A DNA stretch of 64,000 nt from Bradyrhizobium daqingense (GCF_021044685.1 NZ_CP088014.1:2528001-2592000); one strand, 5' to 3'. Shown: positions 17,149-26,887, numbered from the stretch's first letter. The notes: generated from the letters alone by a model not told the origin. Numbers and translations: made by a program.

Positions 17149-18580
17149 CAGCTCGTTTGCACGTTGCGGGTCCGCGCTCGCCGTCGTCTGCCTGACGCTT
17201 CTGCCGCAGAATGCGTTTGCGGCAGCCGGTCTCGACGGCGCGGCGATGCGCTGGCCCTACGCACTGCCCTTTGCCGGCCTGCTGCTGTCGATCGCTCTGG
17301 GGCCGCTGCTGCTCCCAAAGATCTGGCATCATCATTACGGCAAGATCACAGCGGGCTGGTCGCTGCTGGCACTCGCAGCGCTCGTCGCCTTTGCCGGCAG
17401 CGCAGCGACGCTGGCGGCGCTCGTGCACGCCATGCTCGCCGAATATCTCGGCTTCATCGTGCTGCTGTTCGCGCTCTATGTCGTGGCCGGCGGCATCCTC
17501 ATCACCGGCGACATCAAGGCGACACCAGCGACCAATGTCGGCATCCTCGCGCTCGGCACGGTCGGAGCGAGCATCGTCGGCACCACCGGTGCCGCGATGA
17601 TCCTGATCCGTCCCCTGATCCGCGCCAACCGGCCGCGGCGCCACAATGCCCATGTCGTCATCTTCTTCATCATCCTGGTCGCCAATGTCGGCGGCGCGCT
17701 GAGCCCGCTCGGCGATCCCCCGCTGTTCGTCGGCTTCCTGCACGGTGTCGACTTCTTCTGGACGACGCGGACCATCTGGCTGCAGACCGCCATCGTGGCC
17801 GGGCTGCTGCTCGCGATCTTCGCCGTCATCGACGTCTGGCGCTTTCGCAGCGAGCCGCCCCCGGCCGACACAGGCCGCGGGGAACCGTTGCGCATTCGCG
17901 GCCTCGTCAATCTGGTGCTGATCGCGGCGATCGTCGCGAGCCTGCTGGCGTCGGCAATGTGGAAGCCCGGCATCGCCTTCGACATTTTCGGCACCAAGCT
18001 AGAGCTGGAGGACGTCGCGCGCAATCTGGCGCTGCTGGCCATCGCGGCGTTGTCGGTGTGGCTGACGCCCGACGAGCACAGACAGGCCAACGGCTTCACC
18101 TGGGAGCCGATCCGCGAGGTCGCAAAACTGTTCGCGGGCATTTTCGTCGCCATCATTCCGGTCATCGCCATGCTCAATGCCGGCCATCACGGCGCGTTCG
18201 CCTGGCTGCTGTCGGCAGTGACCGCGCCGGACGGTGCGCCGCGCGAGGTCGTCTATTTCTGGTTCACCGGCCTGATGTCCGCGTTCCTCGACAATGCGCC
18301 GACCTATCTATTGTTCTTCGAGCTCGCTGGCGGCAATCCGCAGGTGCTGATGCATCAGCTCTCGGGCACGCTCGCCTCGATCTCCATGGGCGCGGTCTAC
18401 ATGGGTGCGCTCACCTATATCGGCAATGCGCCGAACTTCATGGTGAGCAGCATCGCCCGCGAGAACGGCATCGAGATGCCGAGCTTCTTCGGCTATTTCC
18501 TGCGCGCCGGCGCCGTGCTGATCCCGCTTTTCCTGCTGCTGACGCTGCTGCCGATCGCGCCGATCCTGCACTGGCATTGA
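17108..18580 (+). CDS. Sodium:proton antiporter (NhaD/citrate-transporter-like)
   Basis: A 490-residue membrane protein with about 12 helices. The segments GTTGAAMILIRPLIRAN and NVGGALSPLGDPPLF resemble the ion-transporter (CitMHS/NhaD) superfamily, whose rhizobial members of this length are annotated as sodium:proton antiporters. A further half repeats the pattern around FSAFLDNAPTYLLF-like sequence (here MSAFLDNAPTYLLF). The ATG at 17108 gives a 41-base overlap with the hydrolase; a TTG at 17138 would shorten the overlap to 11 bases and may be the true start. It probably exports Na+ in exchange for H+ across the inner membrane. Confidence 0.85.
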   Translation: MARSKQRKISLAADSSFARCGSALAVVCLTLLPQNAFAAAGLDGAAMRWPYALPFAGLLLSIALGPLLLPKIWHHHYGKITAGWSLLALAALVAFAGSAATLAALVHAMLAEYLGFIVLLFALYVVAGGILITGDIKATPATNVGILALGTVGASIVGTTGAAMILIRPLIRANRPRRHNAHVVIFFIILVANVGGALSPLGDPPLFVGFLHGVDFFWTTRTIWLQTAIVAGLLLAIFAVIDVWRFRSEPPPADTGRGEPLRIRGLVNLVLIAAIVASLLASAMWKPGIAFDIFGTKLELEDVARNLALLAIAALSVWLTPDEHRQANGFTWEPIREVAKLFAGIFVAIIPVIAMLNAGHHGAFAWLLSAVTAPDGAPREVVYFWFTGLMSAFLDNAPTYLLFFELAGGNPQVLMHQLSGTLASISMGAVYMGALTYIGNAPNFMVSSIARENGIEMPSFFGYFLRAGAVLIPLFLLLTLLPIAPILHWH

Positions 18581-18629
18581 ATCTCGCGCCTGATTTGCTA
18601 CTGCTGATCCAAGCAAATGGAAGCGGTGG

Positions 18630-19727
18630 ATGAGCGCGCATAATCCGATGCCCCGGACGGCCTGGATCTTTCCGGCGCTGGCCATGCTGTTGTTCGCAGC
18701 CGTCAGCGCCACGGACTACGTGTTCACGCTGTCGCTCGGCGGGCTCGTCTTCGCCATCGTCCTTCTCGTCATCCTGTTCGGCACGGTGTTTGCCGCGGTC
18801 CATCATGCCGAGGTGATCGCGGAACGGGTCGGCGAACCCTATGGCACGCTGGTGCTGACGCTGTCGGTGACCATCATCGAGGTGGCGCTGATCACCACGA
18901 TCATGCTGGGCGACAAGCCTGCCCCGGCGCTGGCCCGCGACACCGTGTTCGCCGTCGTCATGATCGTCTGCAATGGCCTCGTCGGGCTCTGCATCTTCAT
19001 CGGCGGCCTGCGTTATCGCGAGCAGGGTTTTCAGCTCTCCGGCGCCAACGTCTATCTCAGCGTCCTGTTCGCGCTCGCGACCATCACGCTGATCATGCCG
19101 AATTACACCACCACCACGCCCGGACCGGTTTATTCGGCGGTCCAGCTCGGCTTCGTCGACGTGGTCACGCTCGCGCTGTACGGCGTGTTCCTCTACACCC
19201 AGACCGTCCTGCACAAGGATTACTTCGTCCACGAGCGGGCGGGCGGCGGCAGCGGCGAGGCGCATCCGTCGGGCAGGACGTTGGTGCTCAGCGTTGTGCT
19301 GCTGCTGATCGCGCTGCTGGCGGTCGTGCTGCTTTCCAAGAAGTTTTCGCTGGTGGTCGACGCCGTCGCCATCAAGATCGGCGCGCCGCCGGCCTTTACC
19401 GGACTTCTGGTCGCGCTCCTGATCCTGATGCCGGAAGGCGTCGCGGCCGTTTCGGCGGCCCGCAAGAACGACCTCCAGAAGAGCATCAACCTCGCGCTGG
19501 GCTCCTCGCTGGCGACAATCGGGCTGACGATCCCAGCTGTCGGGGTTGCCACTTACGCGCTCGACAAGGAGCTCGAGCTCGGCCTCAACGCCCAGGGCAG
19601 CGTGCTCATGCTCCTGACCTTCTTCCTGAGCATGCTGACCTTCGGCACGGGAAGGACCAATGTCCTGTTCGGACTGGTCCATATGGTGGTATTTGCGGTC
19701 TACGTGTTCATGGTTTTCGTGCCCTGA
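18630..19727 (+). CDS. chaA: Calcium/cation:proton antiporter, ChaA-type
   Basis: A 365-residue inner-membrane protein with 11 predicted helices. The two CaCA-superfamily repeats are visible: GEPYGTLVLTLSVTIIEVALI in the first half and LLVALLILMPEGVAAVSAARKND in the second, each carrying the acidic residue that binds the cation. This matches ChaA and the rhizobial protein y4hA. It should exchange Ca2+ or Na+ for H+. It follows the Na+/H+ antiporter gene by 49 bases on the same strand, making a small cation-homeostasis cluster. Confidence 0.9.
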   Translation: MSAHNPMPRTAWIFPALAMLLFAAVSATDYVFTLSLGGLVFAIVLLVILFGTVFAAVHHAEVIAERVGEPYGTLVLTLSVTIIEVALITTIMLGDKPAPALARDTVFAVVMIVCNGLVGLCIFIGGLRYREQGFQLSGANVYLSVLFALATITLIMPNYTTTTPGPVYSAVQLGFVDVVTLALYGVFLYTQTVLHKDYFVHERAGGGSGEAHPSGRTLVLSVVLLLIALLAVVLLSKKFSLVVDAVAIKIGAPPAFTGLLVALLILMPEGVAAVSAARKNDLQKSINLALGSSLATIGLTIPAVGVATYALDKELELGLNAQGSVLMLLTFFLSMLTFGTGRTNVLFGLVHMVVFAVYVFMVFVP

Positions 19728-19748
19728 GGCGCGATACGGGGAGTTCCG

Positions 19749-20033
19749 ATGCTTGCCGCCAAGTCCGAGGTTCAGATCGACAACGAAGAGGTCCGGGTCA
19801 CCGAATGGCGGCTTGCGCCTGGCAGTGCCACCGGGCATCACACCCACGGCATGGACTACGTGATTGTTCCCGTCGTGGCGGGGGAAATGACCATCGTGGC
19901 GCCGAATGGCGAGCGGTCCAAGGCGCAGCTTGCGGCAGGGAAATCCTATTTCCGCAAGGCCGGTGTCCAGCATGACGTACTTAACGAAACCTCAACCGAG
20001 ATCGTGTTCCTTGAAATCGAGCTGAAACCGTAA
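19749..20033 (+). CDS. Cupin-domain protein
   Basis: A 94-residue single-domain cupin. Motif 1 is GHHTHGMDYVIVPVVAGEM, with two metal-type histidines and a Glu; motif 2 is the segment AGKSYFRKAGVQHDVLNET, with a His. The fold binds a metal ion or small ligand in a beta barrel; the substrate is unknown. It starts 21 bases after the ChaA gene and probably belongs to the same transcript. Confidence 0.85.
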   Translation: MLAAKSEVQIDNEEVRVTEWRLAPGSATGHHTHGMDYVIVPVVAGEMTIVAPNGERSKAQLAAGKSYFRKAGVQHDVLNETSTEIVFLEIELKP

Positions 20034-20126
20034 GTTGGCGCGACTGTTTGCCATCGATCCGTCGCAGTTGATCCCTCACAATGCCCTAAAGTTCCCGCAT
20101 CAGATCGCGCGGGGAGTGGCCGAGAA

Positions 20127-21059
20127 ATGCTGAAATACCTCGCTAAAATCTCGATGGATATTTTCCCCTCGGTGCTCGCGACGATCATCGGGGCTTACAT
20201 CGTTAACCACTACATCAATGCCAAGCCCGCCCCCGATGCTCCAGCAGCCGTGACGGCGCCGGCCCAGGCTGGCAGCGAGGGCAAGCCGACCGACACCGCC
20301 AACCTTCCCGCGCCCGGCGTCAAGGCCAAGGGCGTCTCCGAGAAGAGCGTCTCCGAGAAGAGTGTTACGGACAAGGCGGCGGCCGAGAAGCCTGCCGATC
20401 ATCAGCCCGCTGCCGAGACCAAGGCCGCGGATGTGGCTCCCGCCGAGACCGGTCCGCGTGGCCGCATGCCCCCGCGTGAGAAAGCCGCTGCCAAGTCCAA
20501 TCCGGCGCCCGCCGCTCCGGCCGTCGTGGAGGCCAATTCGGCGCCGGCTGCAGCATCCCCGGCCCCTGACGCCAACGATCTCGCGCGCGCCGCCATCGAG
20601 CGGTTGCGCAAGTCGCCCGAGGGCAGGGCCCCCGAGGCGAGATCCTCCGAGACCAAGTCCTCTGAAACCAAATCTGCCGAAACCAAGCCGGCGGAGCCGC
20701 CGGTACGCGAGGCTGCCCGTACGCCGGAGGCCCCGCGTGTCATCACTGCGGAGCCGTCCATGGTCCGTCCGCTGCCGCCGCCGATCACGGTGTCGACGCC
20801 CTCATCCGATGCCTATGGCAATGGCGGCGGGTCACAGGGGAGCCCGCCCTACACGGCCTCGATCGGCAAGGACGATCCAACCCGGGTGACGCCGCCGGCC
20901 GATATTCCCGTGCCGGTGATCGCGCCGCCGCTCGACCTTCGTGCCGATGTCGGTGGCGCTCTGCCGCGGCCGAAGAAGACGAATGTCGCCGACGAGATGC
21001 TGTCGGGCATGAAGTCGATGTTCCAGGCGGTGCTGCCGAAGGGCGCCACACCCGATTAA
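20127..21059 (+). CDS. Hypothetical protein, one membrane anchor and a long Pro/Ala/Lys-rich tail
   Basis: A 310-residue protein. Residues 9-30 (IFPSVLATIIGAYIVNHYI) form one membrane helix. The rest is a low-complexity linker rich in Ala, Pro, Lys and Glu with short repeats (SEKSVSEKSV; SETKSSETKSAETK), ending in a somewhat conserved block NVADEMLSGMKSMFQAVLPKG. The architecture suggests an inner-membrane anchor with a flexible periplasmic arm, as in TonB-like or wall-spanning proteins, but there is no recognised domain. I do not know its function. It ends tail to tail with the TPR lipoprotein gene. Confidence 0.7.
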   Translation: MLKYLAKISMDIFPSVLATIIGAYIVNHYINAKPAPDAPAAVTAPAQAGSEGKPTDTANLPAPGVKAKGVSEKSVSEKSVTDKAAAEKPADHQPAAETKAADVAPAETGPRGRMPPREKAAAKSNPAPAAPAVVEANSAPAAASPAPDANDLARAAIERLRKSPEGRAPEARSSETKSSETKSAETKPAEPPVREAARTPEAPRVITAEPSMVRPLPPPITVSTPSSDAYGNGGGSQGSPPYTASIGKDDPTRVTPPADIPVPVIAPPLDLRADVGGALPRPKKTNVADEMLSGMKSMFQAVLPKGATPD

Positions 21060-21080
21060 GGCGGCGGCAGAGCCGCGTTG

Positions 21081-21743
21081 TCAGCCGCCGACGCGGGCAA
21101 GGCCGCTGCGGGCGGTGTCGTCGCGTGGGCGAAGCGCGACGGCCTTGGTGTAGGACGCCGCCGCCTTGGCCCTGTCGCCCAGCCGCTCATAAGCCTGTCC
21201 TCGCGTGGTCCAGACTTGCGCGTTGTGCGGATCGGCCTCGGACGCCTCGTCAAGATCGGCTGCGGCCTCCTTGGCCTTACCGAGTGCGAGATAGCTGGTG
21301 GCGCGGCCGAGTAGCGGCTCGACCTTCTGCGGGTTGAGCCCGCTCGCAGCACTGAAATCGGCGATCGCGAAATCGTGCTGGTTCTTGCCCTGATAGATCA
21401 AGGCACGACCATAGAGCGCCTGCGCATTGTAGGGATCGAGGCCGATTGCGCGATTGAACTCGTCGAGCGCAACTGCAATCTCGCCCGATTTCGCCAGGGA
21501 CTGCGCCTTTGCCGTATGGGCCTGGGCTTCGCTGACATTGCCTGGGCTGACCGCGCTTTCGGCGGTCGCAGCTGCCGTCGCGGCTGCCCTGGGCGCCTCC
21601 GGGGGCTTCTCCTTCTCCGGCATCAGCGATCCCAGATCGAAGGAGCAGCCGCACAGCGCAATTCCCATCGCAAGCAGCGCGAACGGTCGCTGCCAGATCT
21701 GGCGTCGCCGCGCCACGCCGCGCTCGGGGAAAGGGGAGGCCAT
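21081..21743 (-). CDS. TPR-repeat lipoprotein
   Basis: A 220-residue protein with a lipoprotein signal: a hydrophobic run FALLAMGIALCGC with the lipobox cysteine at about residue 33. Four TPR units follow from about residue 75 (AKSGEIAVALDEFNRAIGLDPYN, then three more of 34 residues). TPRs bind other proteins, so this is probably a periplasmic scaffold held in a membrane. It sits downstream of rpsU on the same strand, separated by the hairpin at 21880-21900, so it should have its own promoter. Confidence 0.85.
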   Translation of the reverse strand: MASPFPERGVARRRQIWQRPFALLAMGIALCGCSFDLGSLMPEKEKPPEAPRAAATAAATAESAVSPGNVSEAQAHTAKAQSLAKSGEIAVALDEFNRAIGLDPYNAQALYGRALIYQGKNQHDFAIADFSAASGLNPQKVEPLLGRATSYLALGKAKEAAADLDEASEADPHNAQVWTTRGQAYERLGDRAKAAASYTKAVALRPRDDTARSGLARVGG

Positions 21744-21879
21744 TTACGCTTCGCTCGCGCTAGAGCATCCGGAAAGTGACAGCGGGACGAGAGCGCGATG
21801 ATAAGTCGAGCGCCTCAACACGCTTTGGCGCCGCATCGGCAGTGCCCCGTCCCAGAAGGACACTGCTCACAAAACAATA

Positions 21880-21900
21880 ACGCGGGCCAGGGGCCCGCGT
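21880..21900 (-). terminator. Intrinsic terminator of rpsU
   Basis: ACGCGGGCC pairs with GGCCCGCGT (9 bp) around a three-base loop. On the rpsU strand the hairpin is followed by ATTGTTTTG. It lies about 35 bases past the rpsU stop and is a convincing rho-independent terminator. Confidence 0.85.
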
Positions 21901-21934
21901 CATCGAAAACTGAAGTCTTGCTAAATGCAGTCGA

Positions 21935-22231
21935 TCAGCGCGGTCCGCGCGGACCTGCACCCGGGCCGCCACGACCACCGCGATCGCCGCCGGGACCGGC
22001 GCCGAACACCGGCTTCGGCTTCATCGGCAGCAGGCCTTCGCGCTGGAGCTTCTTGCGGGCCAGCTTGCGTGCACGGCGCACGGCTTCGGCCTTTTCACGG
22101 GCCTTCTTCTCGGAGGGCTTCTCGTAATGACCGCGGAGCTTCATCTCGCGGAAAATTCCCTCGCGCTGCATCTTCTTCTTCAGCGCCTTGAGGGCTTGAT
22201 CGACATTGTTATCGCGAACGAGAACCTGCAC
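21935..22231 (-). CDS. rpsU: 30S ribosomal protein S21
   Basis: A 98-residue protein. The S21 core is plain: [21 protein letters not shown], then [19 protein letters not shown] and a basic helix. S21 sits on the platform of the 30S subunit near the anti-Shine-Dalgarno end of 16S rRNA. The last 25 residues are a Gly/Arg/Pro-rich extension ([14 protein letters not shown]) absent from the 70-residue enterobacterial protein but usual in Bradyrhizobium. It is monocistronic, with an intrinsic terminator. Confidence 0.96.
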   Translation of the reverse strand: MQVLVRDNNVDQALKALKKKMQREGIFREMKLRGHYEKPSEKKAREKAEAVRRARKLARKKLQREGLLPMKPKPVFGAGPGGDRGGRGGPGAGPRGPR

Positions 22232-22492
22232 GCGGCATCCTCTTCAGGTGGATCGGATTTGAATTCTGGTAAGTCAAAGGGGATGGCGAAACGCACAAGC
22301 CCTTAACCTTGAGCGCGCGGATGTATCAGACAAAACCCAGGATGTCCACCGGCCAAGCGGGGATTTGGGCCAAGTTCGGCCATTAAATGCGGCGAAAATA
22401 CCTCCGTATGGACGCGATTTGGGTGATTCGGCGCCAAAACGCGGGCCATTTTCCGGAAGTTGATCCGGAGCTGAAATCAGGGGAGACGCCAC

Positions 22493-23215
22493 ATGGACTT
22501 GAAAAAATACGCAGCCGAAGCCATCGGCACCTTTTGGCTCACATTCGCAGGTTGCGGCAGCGCGGTGATCGCCGCCGGCTTCCCCCAGGTCGGCATTGGC
22601 CTGGTCGGTGTTTCCCTCGCATTCGGCCTGAGCGTCGTCACCATGGCCTATGCGATCGGGCACATCTCGGGGTGCCATCTCAATCCGGCCGTCACGGTCG
22701 GCCTTGCCGCCGGCGGCCGCTTTCCGGCCGGCCAGATCCTGCCCTATGTGATCGCCCAGGTGGCGGGCGCAATCGTGGCTGCGGGGCTGCTCTATGTCAT
22801 CGCGAGCGGGGCGCCCGGCTTCGACGTCACCAAGGGCTTCGCGTCCAATGGTTATGACGCGCATTCGCCCGGCCAGTACAGCATGATCGTGTGCTTCCTG
22901 ACCGAGGTGGTGATGACCATGATGTTCCTGTTCATCATCATGGGCGCCACCCATGGCCGAGCGCCCGCGGGCTTCGCGCCGCTCGCGATCGGGCTCGCGC
23001 TGGTGATGATCCATCTCGTCAGCATCCCCGTCACCAACACCTCGGTGAACCCGGCGCGCAGCACCGGCCCCGCGCTGTTCGTCGGCGGCTGGGCGATGGC
23101 GCAACTCTGGCTGTTCTGGGTGGCACCGCTGATCGGCGGGGCGCTGGGCGGGGTGATCTATCGCTGGCTCAGCGAGGAGCCCACGGGCATCGTCGCGGGC
23201 GTGAAGACGGCGTAG
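22493..23215 (+). CDS. aqpZ: Aquaporin Z
   Basis: A 240-residue inner-membrane channel with six helices and both NPA half-helix motifs: HLNPAVTVG near residue 64 and SVNPARSTG near 186. The arginine after the second NPA and the narrow-filter residues fit a water channel of the AqpZ type rather than a glycerol facilitator (no DPAR-type second motif). A GGGGAG site precedes the ATG. It is monocistronic, convergent with purK. Confidence 0.94.
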   Translation: MDLKKYAAEAIGTFWLTFAGCGSAVIAAGFPQVGIGLVGVSLAFGLSVVTMAYAIGHISGCHLNPAVTVGLAAGGRFPAGQILPYVIAQVAGAIVAAGLLYVIASGAPGFDVTKGFASNGYDAHSPGQYSMIVCFLTEVVMTMMFLFIIMGATHGRAPAGFAPLAIGLALVMIHLVSIPVTNTSVNPARSTGPALFVGGWAMAQLWLFWVAPLIGGALGGVIYRWLSEEPTGIVAGVKTA

Positions 23216-23233
23216 AGCGTTTTTGCGCAAAGC

Positions 23234-23259
23234 GGGATCGCAGCGCTTGCTGCGGTCCC
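23234..23259. terminator. Hairpin between aqpZ and purK
   Basis: GGGATCGCAGC pairs with GCTGCGGTCCC (11 bp with one G-U pair) around GCTT. It fills the gap between the two convergent stops and probably ends both transcripts. There is a run of T's before it on the plus strand but only CTCATTTG after it. Confidence 0.6.
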
Positions 23260-23260
23260 C

Positions 23261-24367
23261 TCATTTGTCCTTGGTCGGCCGGACTTCGGTGACGTGGCCC
23301 ATCTTGCGGCCGGGGCGCGGCGTGCCCTTGCCATAGATGTGCACCGTCGCGCCGGGCACGGTCAGCCACTTGCCGTAGTCGTTGATCTCGTCGCCGATCA
23401 GGTTGGTCATGGTGACGATCTCGCCGTGCCGCACCGGCTTGCCGAGCGGCCAGCCGGCGATGGCGCGGATGTGCTGCTCGAATTGCGACACGGAGGCGCC
23501 GTCCAGCGTCCAGTGGCCGGAATTGTGCACGCGCGGGGCGATCTCGTTGACCAGCACCTTGGGCCCGGCGCCATTGGCGAGCACGAACATCTCGACGGCG
23601 AGCACGCCGACATAGTCGAGCGCGCTCGCGATCGTGCCGGCGATGCTGCGCGCGTCCTCGGCGAGCGAATCGGGAATCTGCGCGGGTGCGCGGGATATCT
23701 TCAGGATGTGGTCGCGGTGCTCGTTCTCGGTGACGTCGAAGCATTCGACCTGGCCCGTGGCGGAGCGCGCCGCGATCACGGAGATCTCGCGCTCGTACGG
23801 CACGAAGGCTTCCAGGATCGCCGATTTGGTGGCGAGGCTGGTCCACACCTTCGCGATGTCGTCGCCCTCGCGGATGATGGCCTGGCCCTTGCCGTCATAA
23901 CCGAACCGGCGGGTCTTCAGCACGGCCGGAAGGCCGATCCTGACGATCGCCTCGCGCAGCGACGCGACCGACGTCACGTCCGCATAGGCTGCGGTGCCGA
24001 TGCCGAGCTTCGTCACGAAATCCTTCTCCGCCAGCCGGTCCTGCGTGGTCTCGAGGATCTTGCGGTTGGGCAGCACGGGGCGGCGGGCATCCAGCACCAT
24101 CGCGGCCGCCGACGGCACGTTCTCGAATTCGTAGGTGATGACGTCGACGTCATTGGCGAACAGCTCGAGCGCCTCGACATCGGCATATTCGGCGCAGGTT
24201 GCATTCAGGACCACGTCGAAGGCCGGCGAATCCGGATCGGGCGAGAACACCTGGCAGCGCAGCCCGAGCCGCGCCGCAGCCATCGCCAGCATCCGGCCGA
24301 GCTGTCCGCCGCCGAGGATTCCGATGGTGTCACCGGGCTTCAGCTTGACCTGCCTGGCCTCGGTCAC
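23261..24367 (-). CDS. purK: 5-(carboxyamino)imidazole ribonucleotide synthase
   Basis: A 368-residue ATP-grasp enzyme. It starts with a nucleotide-binding turn ([20 protein letters not shown]), and the ATP-grasp core includes [16 protein letters not shown], the [13 protein letters not shown] segment and [14 protein letters not shown] near the metal site. It uses ATP and bicarbonate to convert aminoimidazole ribonucleotide to its N5-carboxy form in purine synthesis. Its start overlaps the end of purE by four bases, so the order is purE-purK. Confidence 0.95.
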   Translation of the reverse strand: MTEARQVKLKPGDTIGILGGGQLGRMLAMAAARLGLRCQVFSPDPDSPAFDVVLNATCAEYADVEALELFANDVDVITYEFENVPSAAAMVLDARRPVLPNRKILETTQDRLAEKDFVTKLGIGTAAYADVTSVASLREAIVRIGLPAVLKTRRFGYDGKGQAIIREGDDIAKVWTSLATKSAILEAFVPYEREISVIAARSATGQVECFDVTENEHRDHILKISRAPAQIPDSLAEDARSIAGTIASALDYVGVLAVEMFVLANGAGPKVLVNEIAPRVHNSGHWTLDGASVSQFEQHIRAIAGWPLGKPVRHGEIVTMTNLIGDEINDYGKWLTVPGATVHIYGKGTPRPGRKMGHVTEVRPTKDK

Positions 24368-24852
24368 GCCTTGTCCTCCGGGCGCTCGGCCACCGCATCG
24401 GTCTGCGCCTTGCGCCAGGCGGCGAGGCGATTCGACAGGGTCGGGTCGGACAGCGCCAGCACGGAGGCCGCCAGCAGCGCCGCGTTGATCGCGCCGGCCT
24501 TGCCGATGGCGAGGGTGCCGACCGGGATGCCTGCGGGCATCTGCACGATCGAATACAGCGAATCCAGGCCCTTGAGCGTCTTGGATTCGACGGGCACGCC
24601 GAACACCGGCAGTTCCGTCAGCGCCGCCGCCATGCCGGGCAGATGCGCGGCACCGCCGGCGCCGGCGATGATGACCTTGTATCCGGCGGCCCTGGCGCCC
24701 TTGGCGAAAGCGAACAGGCGGTCGGGGGTGCGGTGTGCCGAAACGATGCGGGTATCGGCGGCGACGCCGAGCGCGGCAAGCGTATCGGCGGCATGCCGCA
24801 TCGTGTCCCAGTCCGACTGGCTTCCCATGATGATGGCGATCGGCGCGGTCAT
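24364..24852 (-). CDS. purE: N5-carboxyaminoimidazole ribonucleotide mutase
   Basis: A 162-residue enzyme of class I PurE. The N-terminal [12 protein letters not shown] and the [10 protein letters not shown] and [12 protein letters not shown] segments are the conserved active-site elements; the His in SAHRTP is catalytic. It moves the carboxyl group from N5 to C4 of the imidazole and follows PurK in the pathway. It is the first gene of a purEK operon. Confidence 0.96.
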   Translation of the reverse strand: MTAPIAIIMGSQSDWDTMRHAADTLAALGVAADTRIVSAHRTPDRLFAFAKGARAAGYKVIIAGAGGAAHLPGMAAALTELPVFGVPVESKTLKGLDSLYSIVQMPAGIPVGTLAIGKAGAINAALLAASVLALSDPTLSNRLAAWRKAQTDAVAERPEDKA

Positions 24853-24939
24853 GACGTCAATTGTGCTCGGAAAACAGAAAGATAGGCCAGATTAATGGTT
24901 CCGGCCGGCGGCTCGCAAGGCGGTGGCAAGGAGAAGGGA

Positions 24940-25704
24940 ATGCACTATCCTGTCTTGGTGAATCCCCGCAAGCCTTCATTGAGCAGGATGCCCATGAAGA
25001 AGCCAAAAAGGGCGCGTGCTGCGAAGGCCAAAATGGGCCGGAAGACCAGCGCCACCCGCTCCAAAACTGCTGCCAAGCGCTCCGCCGGGCCGCGGCAGCG
25101 GCGAACGCCGGCCGATGGGGCCACGGATACAACCAAGGCGATCATCCGCGGCCTGCGGAGTAAGCTCAAGGCGGCCGAGCGCCGGGTTGCGGAGCTCGAG
25201 GCGGCCGCCGACACCGACTTCCTTCTCGAGATTCCGAACCGGCGCGGGTTCGAGCACGCGCTCCAACGTGCCGTTGCCTATATGAAGCGCTACCGCGCCA
25301 GCGGCGCCCTGATCGTGCTCGACGTCGATCGGCTGAAGCCGATCAACGATTCTTTTGGACACGCCGCCGGCGACGAGGTGCTGAAGGCGATCGCGGCGAC
25401 GTTGACGCGGCAGGTCCGCGCCTCGGACGTCGTGGGCCGTCTCGGAGGCGACGAGTTCGCGCTGCTGCTGTGGAATCTCAGCGAGACCGACGCCATGGCG
25501 AAGGCCGCCATCTTCGAGCAGGCGGTCGACGAATTGTCATTCACCTTTCGGGGCCAGCAGGTGACTGCTGGCGCCTCCGCCGGCGTCGCGCTGCTGGGAG
25601 CGCAGTCCGACGCTCGCCGCGCCCTCGAGGAGGCGGATGCCGCCATGTATGTGCGCAAGGCGCACCGGCGGCACGAGCCGCGGATCAGGCTGGTGAGCAG
25701 CTGA
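24940..25704 (+). CDS. Diguanylate cyclase (GGDEF) with a basic N-terminus
   Basis: A 254-residue protein from the ATG at 24940 (preceded by AAGGAGAAGGG); starts at 24895 or 24991 are possible. Residues 15-75 are very Lys/Arg/Ala-rich, then a short coiled coil (LRSKLKAAERRVAELE) leads into a GGDEF domain with an intact GRLGGDEFALLL motif and the DVDRLKPINDSFGHAAGDEVL substrate region. It should make cyclic di-GMP from GTP. There is no sensor domain or membrane helix. No RxxD inhibitory site is obvious just upstream of the motif. Confidence 0.88.
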   Translation: MHYPVLVNPRKPSLSRMPMKKPKRARAAKAKMGRKTSATRSKTAAKRSAGPRQRRTPADGATDTTKAIIRGLRSKLKAAERRVAELEAAADTDFLLEIPNRRGFEHALQRAVAYMKRYRASGALIVLDVDRLKPINDSFGHAAGDEVLKAIAATLTRQVRASDVVGRLGGDEFALLLWNLSETDAMAKAAIFEQAVDELSFTFRGQQVTAGASAGVALLGAQSDARRALEEADAAMYVRKAHRRHEPRIRLVSS

Positions 25705-25706
25705 CG

Positions 25707-25958
25707 TTACAGCGTGGCCAGATCTTCCGGCACATTGCCGAATTTGCGCAGCAGCGTGGCGTCGCCGAACTCGCCGGTCATCGGATCGCCGCTGCGGCTG
25801 AACGCAACCGCACCGATGTGGCCCGCACCACGCGACAAGGCCTCGGCGCGCCGCAACGCCGCCGAGGAGCTCTGGCATTCCTCGGCGGCGCCGGCGACCG
25901 GCGAGCCATCGGCATCGATCAGGAAGGGCATTGCAACGTAATAGGTTACATCTGACAT
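25707..25958 (-). CDS. Hypothetical small protein
   Basis: An 83-residue protein starting with MSDVTYYVAMPFLIDADG at the ATG at 25958; a TTG five codons earlier is less likely. It contains GHIGAVAFSRSGDPMTGEFGDATLLRKFG. The pattern resembles unnamed Bradyrhizobium proteins of about 80-90 residues; I know no function. It ends two bases from the end of the convergent GGDEF gene. Confidence 0.6.
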   Translation of the reverse strand: MSDVTYYVAMPFLIDADGSPVAGAAEECQSSSAALRRAEALSRGAGHIGAVAFSRSGDPMTGEFGDATLLRKFGNVPEDLATL

Positions 25959-25982
25959 GGCGTTGCGCTCCAATGGTGAAGC

Positions 25983-26189
25983 TCAGGCGGCGCTGCTCTT
26001 GCTCCGCGATGTCTCGGGAATGCAGCCGGCGGCAATCGCCGCCTGCAATTCTTCCAGCTCCGTCTCGAGATATTCGTTGGCCATGATCAGCGCCTTGATG
26101 GTGCTGCGCAGATTGCCGTCGCACATCGCGATCGCCTGATCGCAGGCTTGTTCATAGTGGCTGTTATCGAGAAGGGCGGTTGCCGGCAT
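25983..26189 (-). CDS. Hypothetical small helical protein
   Basis: A 68-residue, mostly helical protein: YEQACDQAIAMCDGNLRSTIKALIMANEYLETELEELQAAIAAG. Acidic and amphipathic, it could form a short coiled coil. It lies just upstream of the 83-residue hypothetical gene on the same strand (24-base gap), so the two may form an operon. I do not recognise the family. Confidence 0.55.
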   Translation of the reverse strand: MPATALLDNSHYEQACDQAIAMCDGNLRSTIKALIMANEYLETELEELQAAIAAGCIPETSRSKSSAA

Positions 26190-26351
26190 CTGCGTTGTTC
26201 TTCTGCCTTGTCTGGCGTGTTCTTCGGCGTGGTCGCTGGGCCTTGCCCGTCGGCGTTTTCCGCGGCGCTGGGGTGTCGAATGTTCCTATTTTGTTCTTTG
26301 CGAGTCAAGCGGATTCAGATGCGGCGAGCGGCCGCGAGATCGGCTCAGCTC

Positions 26352-26558
26352 TCAGGCTATGATGTCGGGGGTGATCTGGTCTTCGATGAACGCTATGCGA
26401 TCGCGCAGCAACAGCTTGCGTTTCTTCAGCCGCTGTAGCCGCAACAGGTCGGGGGCGGGCGATTGATGCAATGCATCGATCGCCACATCGAGATCTCGGT
26501 GTTCCTGCTGCAACCGGGTGAGCTCGGCTTCGAGCTCACGCTCGTCTTCATTGGTCAT
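26352..26558 (-). CDS. DUF465 / YdcH-type protein
   Basis: A 68-residue coiled-coil protein from the ATG at 26558. The pattern is typical of DUF465: LEAELTRLQQEHRDLDVAIDALH, then LLRLQRLKKRKLLLRDRIAFIED. Members are short antiparallel helical hairpins of unknown function, often in several copies in alphaproteobacteria. A second member lies at 26888-27070, divergently oriented. Confidence 0.85.
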   Translation of the reverse strand: MTNEDERELEAELTRLQQEHRDLDVAIDALHQSPAPDLLRLQRLKKRKLLLRDRIAFIEDQITPDIIA

Positions 26559-26887
26559 GTCTGCGGTGGCCGAAAACCGATAGGCGTGAGATCTGGGCTG
26601 TGGATGCCCTGTGGAAATTATCGTCCTTGCGCGGCGTGATCGCAAGCGATCTCGGATCGCCGCTCGACGATCTCCCGCAACATATTTCTGCGGATCGCCG
26701 AGGGGCTGCGCAAGCGCATTGATATCATGGATTTTTCCCGCGCGGTTCCCGTACTCACGCTTCGTTACATATGAATTTTCAAAAATGACGGAGCGACGAC
26801 GGATATCCGTCGACAGAACGAATCGGTGATGTAGACTTGCTCGTCCGGATCGAATCCTGAGGTTCAACCCTACCGAGGAGGTTTCGA
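26559..26887. other. 329-bp divergent intergenic region between two DUF465 genes
   Basis: The region must hold the promoters of both small genes. The part at 26765-26800 is locally AT-rich (TTACATATGAATTTTCAAAAATGACGG) and is the likeliest promoter stretch for the rightward gene. A GAGGAGG ribosome site lies at its right end. I see no further coding sequence or clear operator. Confidence 0.4.

Noticed and set aside
21935..22010. Gly/Arg tail of S21 as a possible frameshift artefact
   Set aside because: The tail is in frame, ends at a normal stop just before the terminator, and similar tails are usual in Bradyrhizobium S21.
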